Positions 28,211 to 38,011 of a DNA stretch of 64,000 nucleotides are shown piece after piece. Made by a program: the position numbers and the translations under genes. Within the stretch, counting starts at the first letter, position 1, and each line of letters begins with the position of its first letter. Source of the stretch: Flavobacteriaceae bacterium UBA7302. Lineage in GTDB: Bacteria; Bacteroidota; Bacteroidia; Flavobacteriales; Flavobacteriaceae. The notes beneath the pieces are model-generated. The model was not told the DNA's origin and made no database searches. It worked only from the letters and a program-made list of their open reading frames with translations. Where the stretch lies: the NCBI GenBank assembly GCA_002471825.1, contig DKQS01000011.1:1-64000 (forward strand), in the 5' to 3' direction.

Positions 28211-29097
28211 GCATTGTTCTATCCAACACAACTATTGAAGTCACCATCGATTTACCCCAAGAAGGTTACAGCGCCTCAAGATTTGATGGTTCTGGTAAGA
28301 TTACTAGCCTAAAATTTAAAGGGTTAGAACTGCTGGGGACCGAGTTAGAAAATCAAAATCAAGAGGACGACAAAACTTTCGGTAAAGGATTGTACAACGA
28401 ATTCGGAAGCATGAATCCACTAGGATTTCGGGAAGCATCAATTGGAGAATATTGTCACAAGATCGGAGTTGGTATGGTACTCAAGGAAGATGAGTCTTAT
28501 GATTTTCAAAAGCCCTACTCCATCAAACCCTCGGAAGTAGAAATTCAGAAATCAGAAGATCGAATTACTTTCACAACCATCGGTGAATTACATAAAGAAT
28601 ATGCCTATGTTTTACGAAAGACTTTATCTCTGAAAGAAGACGGAATTCAAATTGACTATCGCTTAGAGAATACAGGAAGTAAAGTGATTAGAACGAATGA
28701 ATACAATCATAATTTTATTCGCTTTAGTGAAGATTTGATTGGAAATGATTATTCACTAACTATTCCGACCGAACTACGTTTAGAAGAGTTGACAGAGCTA
28801 GTGAACAAAGAGAAAGCCATGGCTATCAAAGAAAATGAAATTCAATTTGCAAAAAGTCCTACCGAGGCATTTTTCATTAGCACCGAATTTAAAGATCGAT
28901 TTGTTGACGCCAACTGGAAATTGGAAAATAAAGCCATAAATATCGGAATCAGCGAAACGGGCGATTTCAAAACCAAACAATTCCACCTTTGGGGAACTCC
29001 TCATGTTATTTGTCCGGAAATCTTTATTGATATAGAGATTAATCCGAACGATTCATTTTCGTGGTCTCGGCGATATCAGATTTACGAATTGGAATAA
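28207..29097 (+). CDS. Galactose mutarotase-like (aldose epimerase fold) protein
   Basis: 296 residues, cytoplasmic. Beta-sandwich typical of aldose-1-epimerase-like proteins, with GLYNEFGSM near 60 and YNHNFIRF near 165, a pattern seen in a Bacteroidetes clade annotated as mutarotase-like. The classical catalytic His/Glu pair of GalM is not clearly in place, so it may bind rather than epimerise sugars. It is coupled by a 4-bp overlap to the exported EEP phosphatase gene and followed by a hairpin shared with convergent sucC. Confidence 0.72.
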   Translation: MSIVLSNTTIEVTIDLPQEGYSASRFDGSGKITSLKFKGLELLGTELENQNQEDDKTFGKGLYNEFGSMNPLGFREASIGEYCHKIGVGMVLKEDESYDFQKPYSIKPSEVEIQKSEDRITFTTIGELHKEYAYVLRKTLSLKEDGIQIDYRLENTGSKVIRTNEYNHNFIRFSEDLIGNDYSLTIPTELRLEELTELVNKEKAMAIKENEIQFAKSPTEAFFISTEFKDRFVDANWKLENKAINIGISETGDFKTKQFHLWGTPHVICPEIFIDIEINPNDSFSWSRRYQIYELE

Positions 29098-29103
29098 AAA
29101 AAA

Positions 29104-29121
29104 CCTCACGAAATCGTGAGG
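29104..29121 (-). terminator. Intrinsic terminator for sucC
   Basis: The perfect stem CCTCACGA / TCGTGAGG with a 2-base gap in the loop has an A-run on its left in plus orientation, i.e. a U-run for the minus-strand transcript. It lies between sucC and the convergent mutarotase-like gene. Confidence 0.85.
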
Positions 29122-29148
29122 CCTTCCAATATAAATTAAGAATTTGAA

Positions 29149-30345
29149 TTAAGCACTCAATACTTCATGTACTTTGTCCGCAGCTTCTTGGAATTCAGTA
29201 GCAGAAATAATTTCCATTCCTGAATTGTCAATCAACTCTTTTGCTTCTTTAGCATTTGTTCCCTGTAATCTACAGATGATTGGAACGTTGATTTGATCAC
29301 CCATATTTTTATAGGCATCAACAACCCCTTGAGCAACACGGTCACAACGAACAATACCTCCAAAAATGTTTACCAAGATGGCTTTTACATTTGGATCTTT
29401 TAAAATGATTCCGAATGCTGTTTCTACACGCTGCGCATCAGCGGTACCACCAACGTCTAAGAAGTTTGCTGGCTCACCACCTGATTCTTTAATTAAATCC
29501 ATGGTTCCCATGGCCAATCCGGCTCCGTTCACCATACATCCAACGTTTCCATCCAAATCAACATAGTTCAATCCAGCCGCCTTTGCTTCTACTTCAATCG
29601 GGTTTTCCTCTCTTGTATCTCGCAATTCAGCGTAATCTTTATGTCTAAACAATGCATTGTCATCCAAAGTAACCTTAGCATCTACTGCCAAAATCTTGTC
29701 GTCAGACGTTTTTAACACAGGGTTGATTTCAAACAAAGATGAATCACTTTTCACATAAGCCGTGTACAATGACGTTACAAAACGAACCATTTCTTTAAAA
29801 GCAGCTCCAGACAATCCTAAATTAAAGGCAATCTTTCTAGCTTGGAAAGGCATGATTCCTAACAACGGATCAATTTCTTCTGTAAAGATTAAATGTGGCG
29901 TTTCTTCAGCAACAGTCTCGATATCCATTCCCCCTTCGGTAGAATACATGATCATGTTCCTACCAGTTGCTCTATTTAACAAGACAGACATGTAGTATTC
30001 TTCTGGCTCAGAATCACCAGGATAATACACGTCTTCTGCCACCAACACTTGGTTTACTAGTTTCCCTTGCGGTGGGGTTTGAGGAGTGATCAACATCATA
30101 CCAATAATGTCATTGGCAATGGATTTCACATCATCAAGGTTTTTTGCAAGCTTTACGCCTCCACCCTTACCACGCCCTCCAGCATGGATTTGCGCTTTAA
30201 TAACATGCCAACCAGTTCCTGTATCTTCAGTTAACTTCTTAGCTGCATCTACTGCTTCTTCAGGTGTTGTAGCTACAATACCGCGTTGAATTCTAACGCC
30301 AAAGCTGTTTAAAATTTCTTTTCCTTGATATTCGTGTAAATTCAT
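29149..30345 (-). CDS. sucC: Succinyl-CoA synthetase beta subunit
   Basis: 398 residues, full family length. Pairs with SucD to make ATP/GTP from succinyl-CoA in the TCA cycle. ATP-grasp domain N-terminal (MNLHEYQGKEIL, KAQIHAGGRGKGGGVKLAK, EINPV), then the CoA-ligase domain (NGAGLAMGTMDLIKE, NFLDVGGTA, NIFGGIVRCD, RLQGTNA). sucD is not adjacent, as is common in Flavobacteriia. A TATTTTTG box on the minus strand (30378-30371) gives a leader of roughly 20 nt. Confidence 0.97.
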   Translation of the reverse strand: MNLHEYQGKEILNSFGVRIQRGIVATTPEEAVDAAKKLTEDTGTGWHVIKAQIHAGGRGKGGGVKLAKNLDDVKSIANDIIGMMLITPQTPPQGKLVNQVLVAEDVYYPGDSEPEEYYMSVLLNRATGRNMIMYSTEGGMDIETVAEETPHLIFTEEIDPLLGIMPFQARKIAFNLGLSGAAFKEMVRFVTSLYTAYVKSDSSLFEINPVLKTSDDKILAVDAKVTLDDNALFRHKDYAELRDTREENPIEVEAKAAGLNYVDLDGNVGCMVNGAGLAMGTMDLIKESGGEPANFLDVGGTADAQRVETAFGIILKDPNVKAILVNIFGGIVRCDRVAQGVVDAYKNMGDQINVPIICRLQGTNAKEAKELIDNSGMEIISATEFQEAADKVHEVLSA

Positions 30346-30370
30346 AGTTGAAAGTGTGATTTAATGCCTG

Positions 30371-30378
30371 CAAAAATA
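30371..30378 (-). promoter_or_regulatory. Bacteroidetes -7 promoter box of sucC
   Basis: TATTTTTG on the minus strand matches TAnnTTTG and lies 26 bp before the sucC start. No good -33 TTG at the usual ~19-20 bp distance was found. Confidence 0.5.
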
Positions 30379-30583
30379 CAAATTCAACTGAGGAATTCTG
30401 ACATATTTTGTAAAAAAATAACCCACCTAAAATGTAGATATTAAGAAGACTTTAACAACTGGATGTTGTCACATCCTAAATTTTAAGAAGTCTTTGAAAT
30501 AATTAACATTGTTTTGTAATTCTATCCTACTTGTGAATTATAGATTTACCGAGCGAAAGCAACTCAATCAACACAAAAAACAC

Positions 30584-33007
30584 ATGCGACCACTAACGCT
30601 AGCTATTGTATTATGCCTTGTTTTTTCACTTGCTACAAAGGCACAATCCAACGAAAATAGAAAAACAATTAAAACTACCCGTGTCGAGAAAGCACCTAAA
30701 ATCGATGGTGCTCTAGACGACCAGGCTTGGGCCAATGCCGAAGAGGCAACGGACTTCGTTGTTTTAAGACCTGCCAATGGAAAATTGGTTGACAACAATT
30801 ATCAAACAAAAGTAAAAGTTGTTTATAACGATGATGCAATTTTCATTTCTGCTGAAATGAAAGATCCGAATCCCAACAAAATCCCACGTGAATTTGCGGT
30901 TCGCGATAACTTTAGTATTTCCGATTTCTTTTTGGTGACGATTAATCCAAATGACGACGGACAGAACCCTTTTGAATTTATCGTTCAAGCTACTGGAAAT
31001 CAAGCTGATGCAAAAGTATCCAATGGTAACGAAGACTTTAATTGGAGTGCTGTTTGGGATAGCGCTACGCGTATCACCGATAAAGGATGGAATGTGGAAA
31101 TGAAAATCCCTTACAGAGCGCTGCGTTTTCAAAATCAACCTGTACAATCTTGGGGATTCAATTTTCATCGTCGACTCGAATTACTCAACGAGCAACATAC
31201 CTGGAATCACATTGACAATACTGTAGGACGCTGGACACAATACGACGGACTGGTGACCGATTTGAGAGAAATCAAACCAACCACGCGATTGAATTTGTAT
31301 CCTTATCAATCCTCTATTACAAACACATTTCAAGGCAAAACCGAATTTGACTGGGCTGTTGGAATGGATATCAAGTACGGATTGACCGAAAACTTTACTT
31401 TGGATGCGACCTTAATTCCTGATTTTAGCCAAGTAGGCTTTGATGACGTGGTATTGAATTTGGGGCCATTTGAACAACAATTTACAGAACAGAGGCAATT
31501 CTTTACGGAAGGGACAGAACTTTTCAATATTGCCAACCTATTCTATTCTAGACGCATCGGAGCAGCCCCAATTGACCAATTCAACGTGGCTGGAACCCTA
31601 AGCGCCACTGAAGAAATCATTGATCGACCCGATAAGACCACAATGCTGAACGCCATAAAAGTATCTGGTAGAACTAAAAAGGGATTGGGAATCGGATTTT
31701 TTAATGCCATTACACAAAAGGCAGAAGCTACGATTCGAGACAATGCAGACGGAAGCATCCGAAAAGCTGTATTAGAACCATTCACTAACTACAACATACT
31801 GGTGTTGGATCAACAATTCAATCAGAATTCAACCCTATCATTAATTAATACCAATGTTACTAGAGACGGAAGTTTTCGAGATGCAAACGTAACTGCCTTG
31901 GATTGGCACATTGAAACCAAAGACAGCAAATACAATGCAGATGGCTCTTTCCGAATGAGTAACATCTCGGATGATCCTAACAACCCCAATACTGGTTACA
32001 CCTTTGACAACAGTTTTGGATATGATTTCCAAAATTGGTTTTGGGAAATTGGATACAATTTTGAAAGTAAAGATTTCAACCCGAATGATTTGGGGATTCT
32101 CTTTACCAATGATCAGCAGACCATTTATGGAAACATTGGATGGAGAACAGTACAACCCACCAAAAAGTTCAATAGAATTTGGGTGAATTTTTACAACAAT
32201 TTAAATTTTCAACATTTTTCTGGAGTTTACACTGGTTATTTCGCTGGAGTTGGAGGGTCTGCCCAAACCCGTGATCGTTTCAACTTTGGAGCTAACCTCA
32301 ACTATGGATCGCCAGAGCGTGACTTTTTTGAACCTAGACAAGGGACAACGAGTGGTGTTTTCTTCATGCAACCTGAACGCTTGAACATGAATAGTTGGTT
32401 CTCTACCAATTCTCAGAAAAAATTAGCGCTGAATATGAATGGGTACTACACCACCTTTAGTAACAACCCAAAATTAGGCTACGGATTTAGTTTTGCACCC
32501 AGATATCGATTCAACAATCAGTTTGCTTTACGCTACCGTCTGCGATTCAACAAGACCAATGACGATCAAGGTTATGTAGACCAGACCAGCTCCAACATTA
32601 TCTTCGGATTTCGAGATCGAAAAAGTTACACCAATACCATTTCAGGAAAATTTAATTTCAACACCAACTCTTCGGTATCTTTGAGTTTCAGACATTTCTG
32701 GGAAGCCGTAAACTATAACAGCTTTAACAATCTTGAAAGTGATGGATCGCTATCAGTAAACAATTCTTACAACGGGAACAATGTGAACTTTAATAGCTGG
32801 AACTTAGACTTGAACTACATCTGGCAATTTGCCCCAGGAAGTCAATTGATTGCATTTTACCGAAACTCTATTTTTAATTTTGACGCCAACTCAAATTTGA
32901 ATTTTACGCAGAATTTGGAGAATCTATTCAATCAACCACAACGACATACCTTTTCATTGCGATTTGTGTATTTCATTGACTACAATAAGCTGAAGAACAT
33001 TATCTAA
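30584..33007 (+). CDS. Exported DUF5916 protein with CBM9-like N-terminal domain
   Basis: 807 residues from ATG 30584, where a normal signal peptide begins (MRPLTLAIVLCLVFSLATKAQ); the longer reading from 30509 would bury it. Residues ~30-225 are a CBM9-like sugar-binding sandwich (APKIDGALDDQAWANAEEAT ... DKGWNVEMKIPYRALRF). The remainder, ~235-807, is the DUF5916 region: alternating aromatic-rich strands ending in Phe/Tyr, like an outer-membrane beta-barrel, and the chain ends LRFVYFIDYNKLKNII. Probably an outer-membrane protein for carbohydrate or glycopeptide recognition. Monocistronic. Confidence 0.88.
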   Translation: MRPLTLAIVLCLVFSLATKAQSNENRKTIKTTRVEKAPKIDGALDDQAWANAEEATDFVVLRPANGKLVDNNYQTKVKVVYNDDAIFISAEMKDPNPNKIPREFAVRDNFSISDFFLVTINPNDDGQNPFEFIVQATGNQADAKVSNGNEDFNWSAVWDSATRITDKGWNVEMKIPYRALRFQNQPVQSWGFNFHRRLELLNEQHTWNHIDNTVGRWTQYDGLVTDLREIKPTTRLNLYPYQSSITNTFQGKTEFDWAVGMDIKYGLTENFTLDATLIPDFSQVGFDDVVLNLGPFEQQFTEQRQFFTEGTELFNIANLFYSRRIGAAPIDQFNVAGTLSATEEIIDRPDKTTMLNAIKVSGRTKKGLGIGFFNAITQKAEATIRDNADGSIRKAVLEPFTNYNILVLDQQFNQNSTLSLINTNVTRDGSFRDANVTALDWHIETKDSKYNADGSFRMSNISDDPNNPNTGYTFDNSFGYDFQNWFWEIGYNFESKDFNPNDLGILFTNDQQTIYGNIGWRTVQPTKKFNRIWVNFYNNLNFQHFSGVYTGYFAGVGGSAQTRDRFNFGANLNYGSPERDFFEPRQGTTSGVFFMQPERLNMNSWFSTNSQKKLALNMNGYYTTFSNNPKLGYGFSFAPRYRFNNQFALRYRLRFNKTNDDQGYVDQTSSNIIFGFRDRKSYTNTISGKFNFNTNSSVSLSFRHFWEAVNYNSFNNLESDGSLSVNNSYNGNNVNFNSWNLDLNYIWQFAPGSQLIAFYRNSIFNFDANSNLNFTQNLENLFNQPQRHTFSLRFVYFIDYNKLKNII

Positions 33008-33085
33008 CTCCCTCTTCCCAAAAAGTCAAAAATGTAAACTCGTCTGCTTCCTTTTTTTGTATTTTCGTGCGGAAGCAAATCATTC

Positions 33086-33745
33086 ATGATTCAAGGAAAG
33101 AACATTCATAAAAGTTTTGGTGATATTGAAGTCTTAAAAGGCGTTGATATCTCGGTAAAACAAGGAGAAATTGTGGCAATTGTTGGTCCCTCTGGAGCTG
33201 GTAAAACCACCTTACTACAAATCCTAGGAACTCTAGACAAACCAAATCAAGGCTCTGATTATGAACTTACGATCAACAATACTTCTTTGAAGAATTTAAA
33301 AGACGTTGAGATTTCCAGATTTCGAAATAATGAAATAGGATTTATTTTTCAGTTTCACCAGCTGCTTCCCGAATTTACAGCATTGGAAAATGTAGCTATT
33401 CCGGCTTACATCGGTAAAAAAAGTCAATCGGAAACCGAGAAAAGAGCCAAAGAAGTTCTGGATTACCTCGGTTTGAGCCATCGATACGATCACAAACCAA
33501 ATGAATTATCCGGCGGAGAACAACAACGAGTGGCCGTTGCGAGAGCTTTGATCAACCAGCCATCTGTAATCTTGGCAGACGAACCCAGTGGTAATTTGGA
33601 TAGTAAATCTGCTGAAAATCTACACAAACTTTTCTTTCAACTTCGCGATGAATTTCAGCAAACGTTTATCATCGTAACCCATAACAACGAACTTGCAGAA
33701 ATGGCAGATCGCAAGCTATTCATGAAAGACGGAAAGATACTATGA
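33086..33745 (+). CDS. lolD: LolD-type ABC transporter ATP-binding protein
   Basis: 219 residues. Walker A GPSGAGKTT near 37-45, Q-loop FIFQFHQLLPEFTALEN, signature LSGGEQQRVAVARAL, Walker B VILADEPSG, H-loop IVTHN. This is the subfamily that powers LolCE lipoprotein release or MacB-like export; the Q-loop FQFHQLLPEF is typical of LolD. The membrane partners are not adjacent. Its stop overlaps the TIGR02757 gene by 4 bp. Confidence 0.88.
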   Translation: MIQGKNIHKSFGDIEVLKGVDISVKQGEIVAIVGPSGAGKTTLLQILGTLDKPNQGSDYELTINNTSLKNLKDVEISRFRNNEIGFIFQFHQLLPEFTALENVAIPAYIGKKSQSETEKRAKEVLDYLGLSHRYDHKPNELSGGEQQRVAVARALINQPSVILADEPSGNLDSKSAENLHKLFFQLRDEFQQTFIIVTHNNELAEMADRKLFMKDGKIL

Positions 33746-34512
33746 GGCTTAAAAAGGCTGATTTAAAAGACTTTCTAGACGAAAAGGCGCTGCAATACAA
33801 TCAGCCCAAATTTATTGAAGACGACCCCATTCAAATTCCGCATCGCTATTCCGTCAAAGAGGATATTGAAATAGCCGCTTTCTTGACCGCCATCATCTCT
33901 TGGGGAAACCGAAAAATGATCATCAAAAACGCCTCCAAAATGATGGATCTCATGGGAAATGCTCCCCACGATTTTGTCATGAACCATTCCCATAATGATT
34001 TGTCAACACTAGACGGTTTTGTACATCGAACATTTAACGACATTGATTTTAAACAGTTCATTCTTTCCCTACATCATATCTATAAAAACCATGGGGGACT
34101 CGAGCAAGTATTACAGATTGAAGATGGTCGGAATGATTACCGTGAGGCCATTCATCATTTGAAATCCGTATTCTTTGAAATTCCGCATCCGCAAAGGACC
34201 ATGAAACACATTTCAGATCCTTTAAAAAACTCTACTGCCAAAAGGATTAACATGTTTTTACGATGGATGGTAAGAACAGATCAAACAGGGGTTGATTTTG
34301 GCATTTGGAAAAGTCATCACCCCGCTCATTTGTCTTGTCCTTTGGATGTGCATTCGGGGAATGTCGCGCGTAAATTGGGGCTGCTTAAACGAAAGCAAAA
34401 CGATTGGAAAGCGGTACAAGAACTCGATAAAAACCTAAGAAAATTTAATCCCCAAGACCCTGTGGTTTACGATTTTGCCTTGTTTGGATTAGGAGTCTTT
34501 GAAAATTTTTAA
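33742..34512 (+). CDS. TIGR02757/DUF2400 family conserved protein
   Basis: 256 residues, cytoplasmic, typical length. Conserved blocks include DPIQIPHRY, EIAAFLTAIISWGNRKMI, KRINMFLRWMVR and PLDVHSGNVARKLGLL. The helix-rich C-terminal part recalls the HhH-GPD DNA glycosylase fold (KRxNMFLRWMVRxD), but the function is unknown. Coupled to lolD by a 4-bp ATGA overlap, an arrangement I expect to be common in Flavobacteriaceae. Confidence 0.85.
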   Translation: MRLKKADLKDFLDEKALQYNQPKFIEDDPIQIPHRYSVKEDIEIAAFLTAIISWGNRKMIIKNASKMMDLMGNAPHDFVMNHSHNDLSTLDGFVHRTFNDIDFKQFILSLHHIYKNHGGLEQVLQIEDGRNDYREAIHHLKSVFFEIPHPQRTMKHISDPLKNSTAKRINMFLRWMVRTDQTGVDFGIWKSHHPAHLSCPLDVHSGNVARKLGLLKRKQNDWKAVQELDKNLRKFNPQDPVVYDFALFGLGVFENF

Positions 34513-34574
34513 GAATTATTTTCCGCAGTAGTTCTTCAATTCTACCTATTTTTAACATCCAAAAATTAACTACC

Positions 34575-36059
34575 ATGAGGTCTATTCTTACCCTTTTTAT
34601 TGTATTGTTTATATCAGTTACTGTTGCACAAGATGCACGGATTCCATTGGATACCATTGTTGAAACTACCAACAGCGTTAGAATAAAGGGCAAAGTAGTT
34701 CCCTACAAAGCACAAACAGGAATGCAACCCGTATGGGATGAAAATGGCAATATCATTGCATCACTTTACTATACCTACTACCAGCGTACTGATATTAAAA
34801 ACAAGGCAAAACGCCCAATCATCATGTCATTCAATGGTGGACCAGGATCGGCATCCGTTTGGATGCATATAGCCTACACAGGACCGAAGATCCTCAAAAT
34901 TGATGACGAAGGATACCCTGTGCAACCATACGGTGTAAAGGACAATCCGAATTCGATATTGGATGTTGCTGATATCGTTTATGTAAATCCAGTAAATACG
35001 GGGTTTTCCAGACCTGTGATAGCAAAAGGAAAGAAATTGGATAAAAGCAAATTCTTCGGAATCAACGCCGATGTGCAATATTTGGCGGGTTGGTTACAAA
35101 CCTTTATCACCCGAAACAACCGTTGGGAATCACCGAAATACATCATTGGGGAAAGCTATGGCGGAACACGTGTAATGGGGCTTGCCGCCGAATTACAGAA
35201 CCGACATTGGATGTATTTAAATGGGGTGATCATGGTATCTCCAGCAGATTACAAAGTGCTTCGAACGGGAAGTTCGGTGGATTATGCCATTAACCTACCC
35301 TACTTTTCAGCTACTGCATGGTATCACAAAATGCTAGCTCCTGCCCTACAGAACAAAGATTTATTGGAGATTCTTCCAGAGGCAGAGGATTTTGCCATCA
35401 ACAAGTTATTGCCTGCTATTGCTAAGGGCGGATTCATTTCGGGTGATGAGAAAAACTCGATTGCAGAGAAATTCTCTTATTACTCTGGACTTTCAAAGAA
35501 ATCAATCCTTAGAAACAATTTGGAAGTTTCACCCTCCTTTTTTTGGAAGGAGTTATTACGAGATAAAAAAGGAATGACTGTAGGACGATTGGACTCAAGG
35601 TATTTGGGTGTTGACAAACGAGAAGTAGGTATTTCAACAGATTACAATTCTGAAATCACCTCTTGGCTACATAGCTTCACACCTGCCATCAACTATTACA
35701 TCAGGAAAGAATTGAACTTTAAAACCGATGTTAAATACAACGTTTTTGGCCCCGTAAGACCTTGGGATAATAGAAATGATAATGTAAGGGAAGGTCTACG
35801 ACAAGCAATGGCACAAAATCCGTATCTAAATGTATTGGTACAATCTGGTTATTATGATGGTGCAACAACCTATTTCGGAGCGAAGTATACCATGTGGAAA
35901 GTAGATCCTAGTGGAAAAATGAAGGATCGATTTACATTTAAAGGCTATAGAAGTGGACATATGATGTATCTACGCAAAGACGACCTTCAAAAAGCAAATG
36001 ATGATTTACGTGAGTTTTTAATTAAGAGTTCATCAAAAGGATTACCAGCTAAATATTAA
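34575..36059 (+). CDS. Exported S10 family serine carboxypeptidase
   Basis: 494 residues with signal peptide (MRSILTLFIVLFISVTVAQ). The alpha/beta-hydrolase S10 family removes C-terminal residues from peptides at acid pH. Oxyanion loop FNGGPGSASVW near 88, nucleophile Ser in GESYGGTR near 196, Asp in SGYYDGATTY, catalytic His in YRSGHMMYLRKDDL near the end, so the triad is complete. It lies 2 bp before the BatA-domain gene. The role is probably nutrient peptide processing in the periplasm. Confidence 0.9.
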   Translation: MRSILTLFIVLFISVTVAQDARIPLDTIVETTNSVRIKGKVVPYKAQTGMQPVWDENGNIIASLYYTYYQRTDIKNKAKRPIIMSFNGGPGSASVWMHIAYTGPKILKIDDEGYPVQPYGVKDNPNSILDVADIVYVNPVNTGFSRPVIAKGKKLDKSKFFGINADVQYLAGWLQTFITRNNRWESPKYIIGESYGGTRVMGLAAELQNRHWMYLNGVIMVSPADYKVLRTGSSVDYAINLPYFSATAWYHKMLAPALQNKDLLEILPEAEDFAINKLLPAIAKGGFISGDEKNSIAEKFSYYSGLSKKSILRNNLEVSPSFFWKELLRDKKGMTVGRLDSRYLGVDKREVGISTDYNSEITSWLHSFTPAINYYIRKELNFKTDVKYNVFGPVRPWDNRNDNVREGLRQAMAQNPYLNVLVQSGYYDGATTYFGAKYTMWKVDPSGKMKDRFTFKGYRSGHMMYLRKDDLQKANDDLREFLIKSSSKGLPAKY

Positions 36060-36061
36060 GA

Positions 36062-38011
36062 ATGCAGTTTCAGAATCCAGAAGTATTTTATTTCCTTTTT
36101 CTTTTAGTAATACCAATACTGGTTCACTTATTTCAGCTTCAAAGATTCGTTAAGGTTCCGTTTACCAATGTTGCCTTTCTAAAAAAAATTGAGGCCGATA
36201 CAAGAAAGAGTTCAAGTATCAAAAAATGGATTATTCTAGCCACGAGAACACTAGGACTTTTAGCGTTACTTTTTGCTTTTTCACAACCGTATCTAAGTAA
36301 AATAAATTCGGAAAACAACATTGAAGTATCCATCTATCTAGACAATTCCTTGAGCTTAAGTGCGACAAATGAGAAAGGAAAATTGATTCAAAATGCCATT
36401 AGTGACATCATTCAAAATGCATCCAACAATCATACTTATAATTTGATTACCAATGACAACAATTTGTCAAAAATAAATTATGAGACCCTAAAAAATGAAT
36501 TGCTTTCGCTAAAAACCAGCACAAATAGTAAGGAAATTAAAGACGTATTCATCGAATTAAACCAAATTTCATCTAATAAAAGTAATACTTTATATAAAAA
36601 CATTATTTACACTGATTTACAGAACATTAACAAATCAATGTTTACAGATGTAAATCGCGAAATTGACCTTGTAATTGCAAAAAATGCAACGAGCTCGAAT
36701 ATTTTCATTGAAAATTTAGAGGTAAAATCTACGGCGTCAGACCTGCTTGAATTTGAAGTTACTATTACTAACCAAGGCCAATCAAAAGAAAACCTACCTA
36801 TTGCACTTTACAACGGAAGTAGTCTTTTGGGCAAACAAACCTTTTCAGTGGAAAGGAATGGTACTACCCTAGTTTCTTTCACCACCAAGAACACAAGTCC
36901 GTTTTTAGGAGAATTTAAAATAACTTTTAACGATACTTTCACTTTTGACAATAGTTTTTACTTCAGCTTGAACAAGCCGACTAAAACCAAAGTTTTACGT
37001 ATAGGTCAACCCGAAAAATTTTTAGAACGGATATTCACACCGGACGAATTCGACTATACTAAGACTTCCCTTCAAAACTTAAATTACAACTCAATTGGGT
37101 CACAAGATTTAATCCTTTTGAATGAGATTGAGACCATCCCTTCTACCCTATCCAATCGTTTGAAGGAATTTACAGACAACGGAGGAACCCTTGCCTTAAT
37201 TCCAAATTCCAAATCGTCGACGTCCATGTTACGATCCTTTTTCTCGACCTTCGGAATAAGCACAAGCGTGGCCAAAAGAAGAGATTCATCTCGAATTTCC
37301 AGAATCAATAGCAATCACCCTTTTTTCAATCAAGTATTTACCAACAGTCCGAAAAATTTTCAATATCCTTTTACCAAATCATCGTTTACCTATCGATCTA
37401 ACAGTCTTACACCGATCATTTCTTATCAAAATCAAAGTTCTTTTTTCGGAGAATACAGCTTGACTAAAGGATCTTTATTTGTTTTTAGCACCTCATTAGA
37501 TCAATCGCAATCAAATTTTCAAAACTCTCCGCTCATCGTGCCCGTTTTCTACACCCTTGGAAAATTGAGTTACACACCTCCCCAAGCCTATTATTTTATC
37601 AATGATGAATCGGAAATTGAGGTAAAAACTCGGGTAGAAAACGATAATATCCTTAGTGTATCCCATGAAGATGAATCCTTTATTCCTCTGCAGAGGGCTT
37701 ATCAGGACAAGGTTCGATTGAATTTTGAGGAACAAAATTTGAAGGCCGGATTCTATGCCATAAAAAAAGAAAATGACACCATTTCAATGATTGCTATGAA
37801 CAATCCGAAGACGGAAAGTCTGCTGCAATTTCTCGATGATAAAGCCATTGAAACCCTTCCTGAGAACATTACTGTTTACAACTCCATGGGAGCCGCCCTT
37901 CAGCAATTAAATGAAAATAGTGAAGTAAATTGGCTCTGGAAATGGTTTATATCATTGGCAATTGTATCTTTGTTGGCAGAAATTTTACTTTTAAAGTTCT
38001 TTAAAGTATGA
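36062..38011 (+). CDS. BatA-domain (double transmembrane) membrane protein
   Basis: 649 residues. The N-terminal ~85 residues are the BatA double-TM region (PEVFYFLFLLVIPILVHLFQ then WIILATRTLGLLALLFAFS). A periplasmic region follows: ~90-230 looks like a degenerate vWA domain (YLDNSLSLSA in place of a full MIDAS), and later there is a GATase-like part (LILLNEIETIPSTLSNRL). A C-terminal helix (WFISLAIVSLLAEILLLKFF) closes it. The Bat family is linked to aerotolerance and envelope assembly; the exact role is unknown. It overlaps the dihydroorotase-like gene by 4 bp. Confidence 0.88.
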   Translation: MQFQNPEVFYFLFLLVIPILVHLFQLQRFVKVPFTNVAFLKKIEADTRKSSSIKKWIILATRTLGLLALLFAFSQPYLSKINSENNIEVSIYLDNSLSLSATNEKGKLIQNAISDIIQNASNNHTYNLITNDNNLSKINYETLKNELLSLKTSTNSKEIKDVFIELNQISSNKSNTLYKNIIYTDLQNINKSMFTDVNREIDLVIAKNATSSNIFIENLEVKSTASDLLEFEVTITNQGQSKENLPIALYNGSSLLGKQTFSVERNGTTLVSFTTKNTSPFLGEFKITFNDTFTFDNSFYFSLNKPTKTKVLRIGQPEKFLERIFTPDEFDYTKTSLQNLNYNSIGSQDLILLNEIETIPSTLSNRLKEFTDNGGTLALIPNSKSSTSMLRSFFSTFGISTSVAKRRDSSRISRINSNHPFFNQVFTNSPKNFQYPFTKSSFTYRSNSLTPIISYQNQSSFFGEYSLTKGSLFVFSTSLDQSQSNFQNSPLIVPVFYTLGKLSYTPPQAYYFINDESEIEVKTRVENDNILSVSHEDESFIPLQRAYQDKVRLNFEEQNLKAGFYAIKKENDTISMIAMNNPKTESLLQFLDDKAIETLPENITVYNSMGAALQQLNENSEVNWLWKWFISLAIVSLLAEILLLKFFKV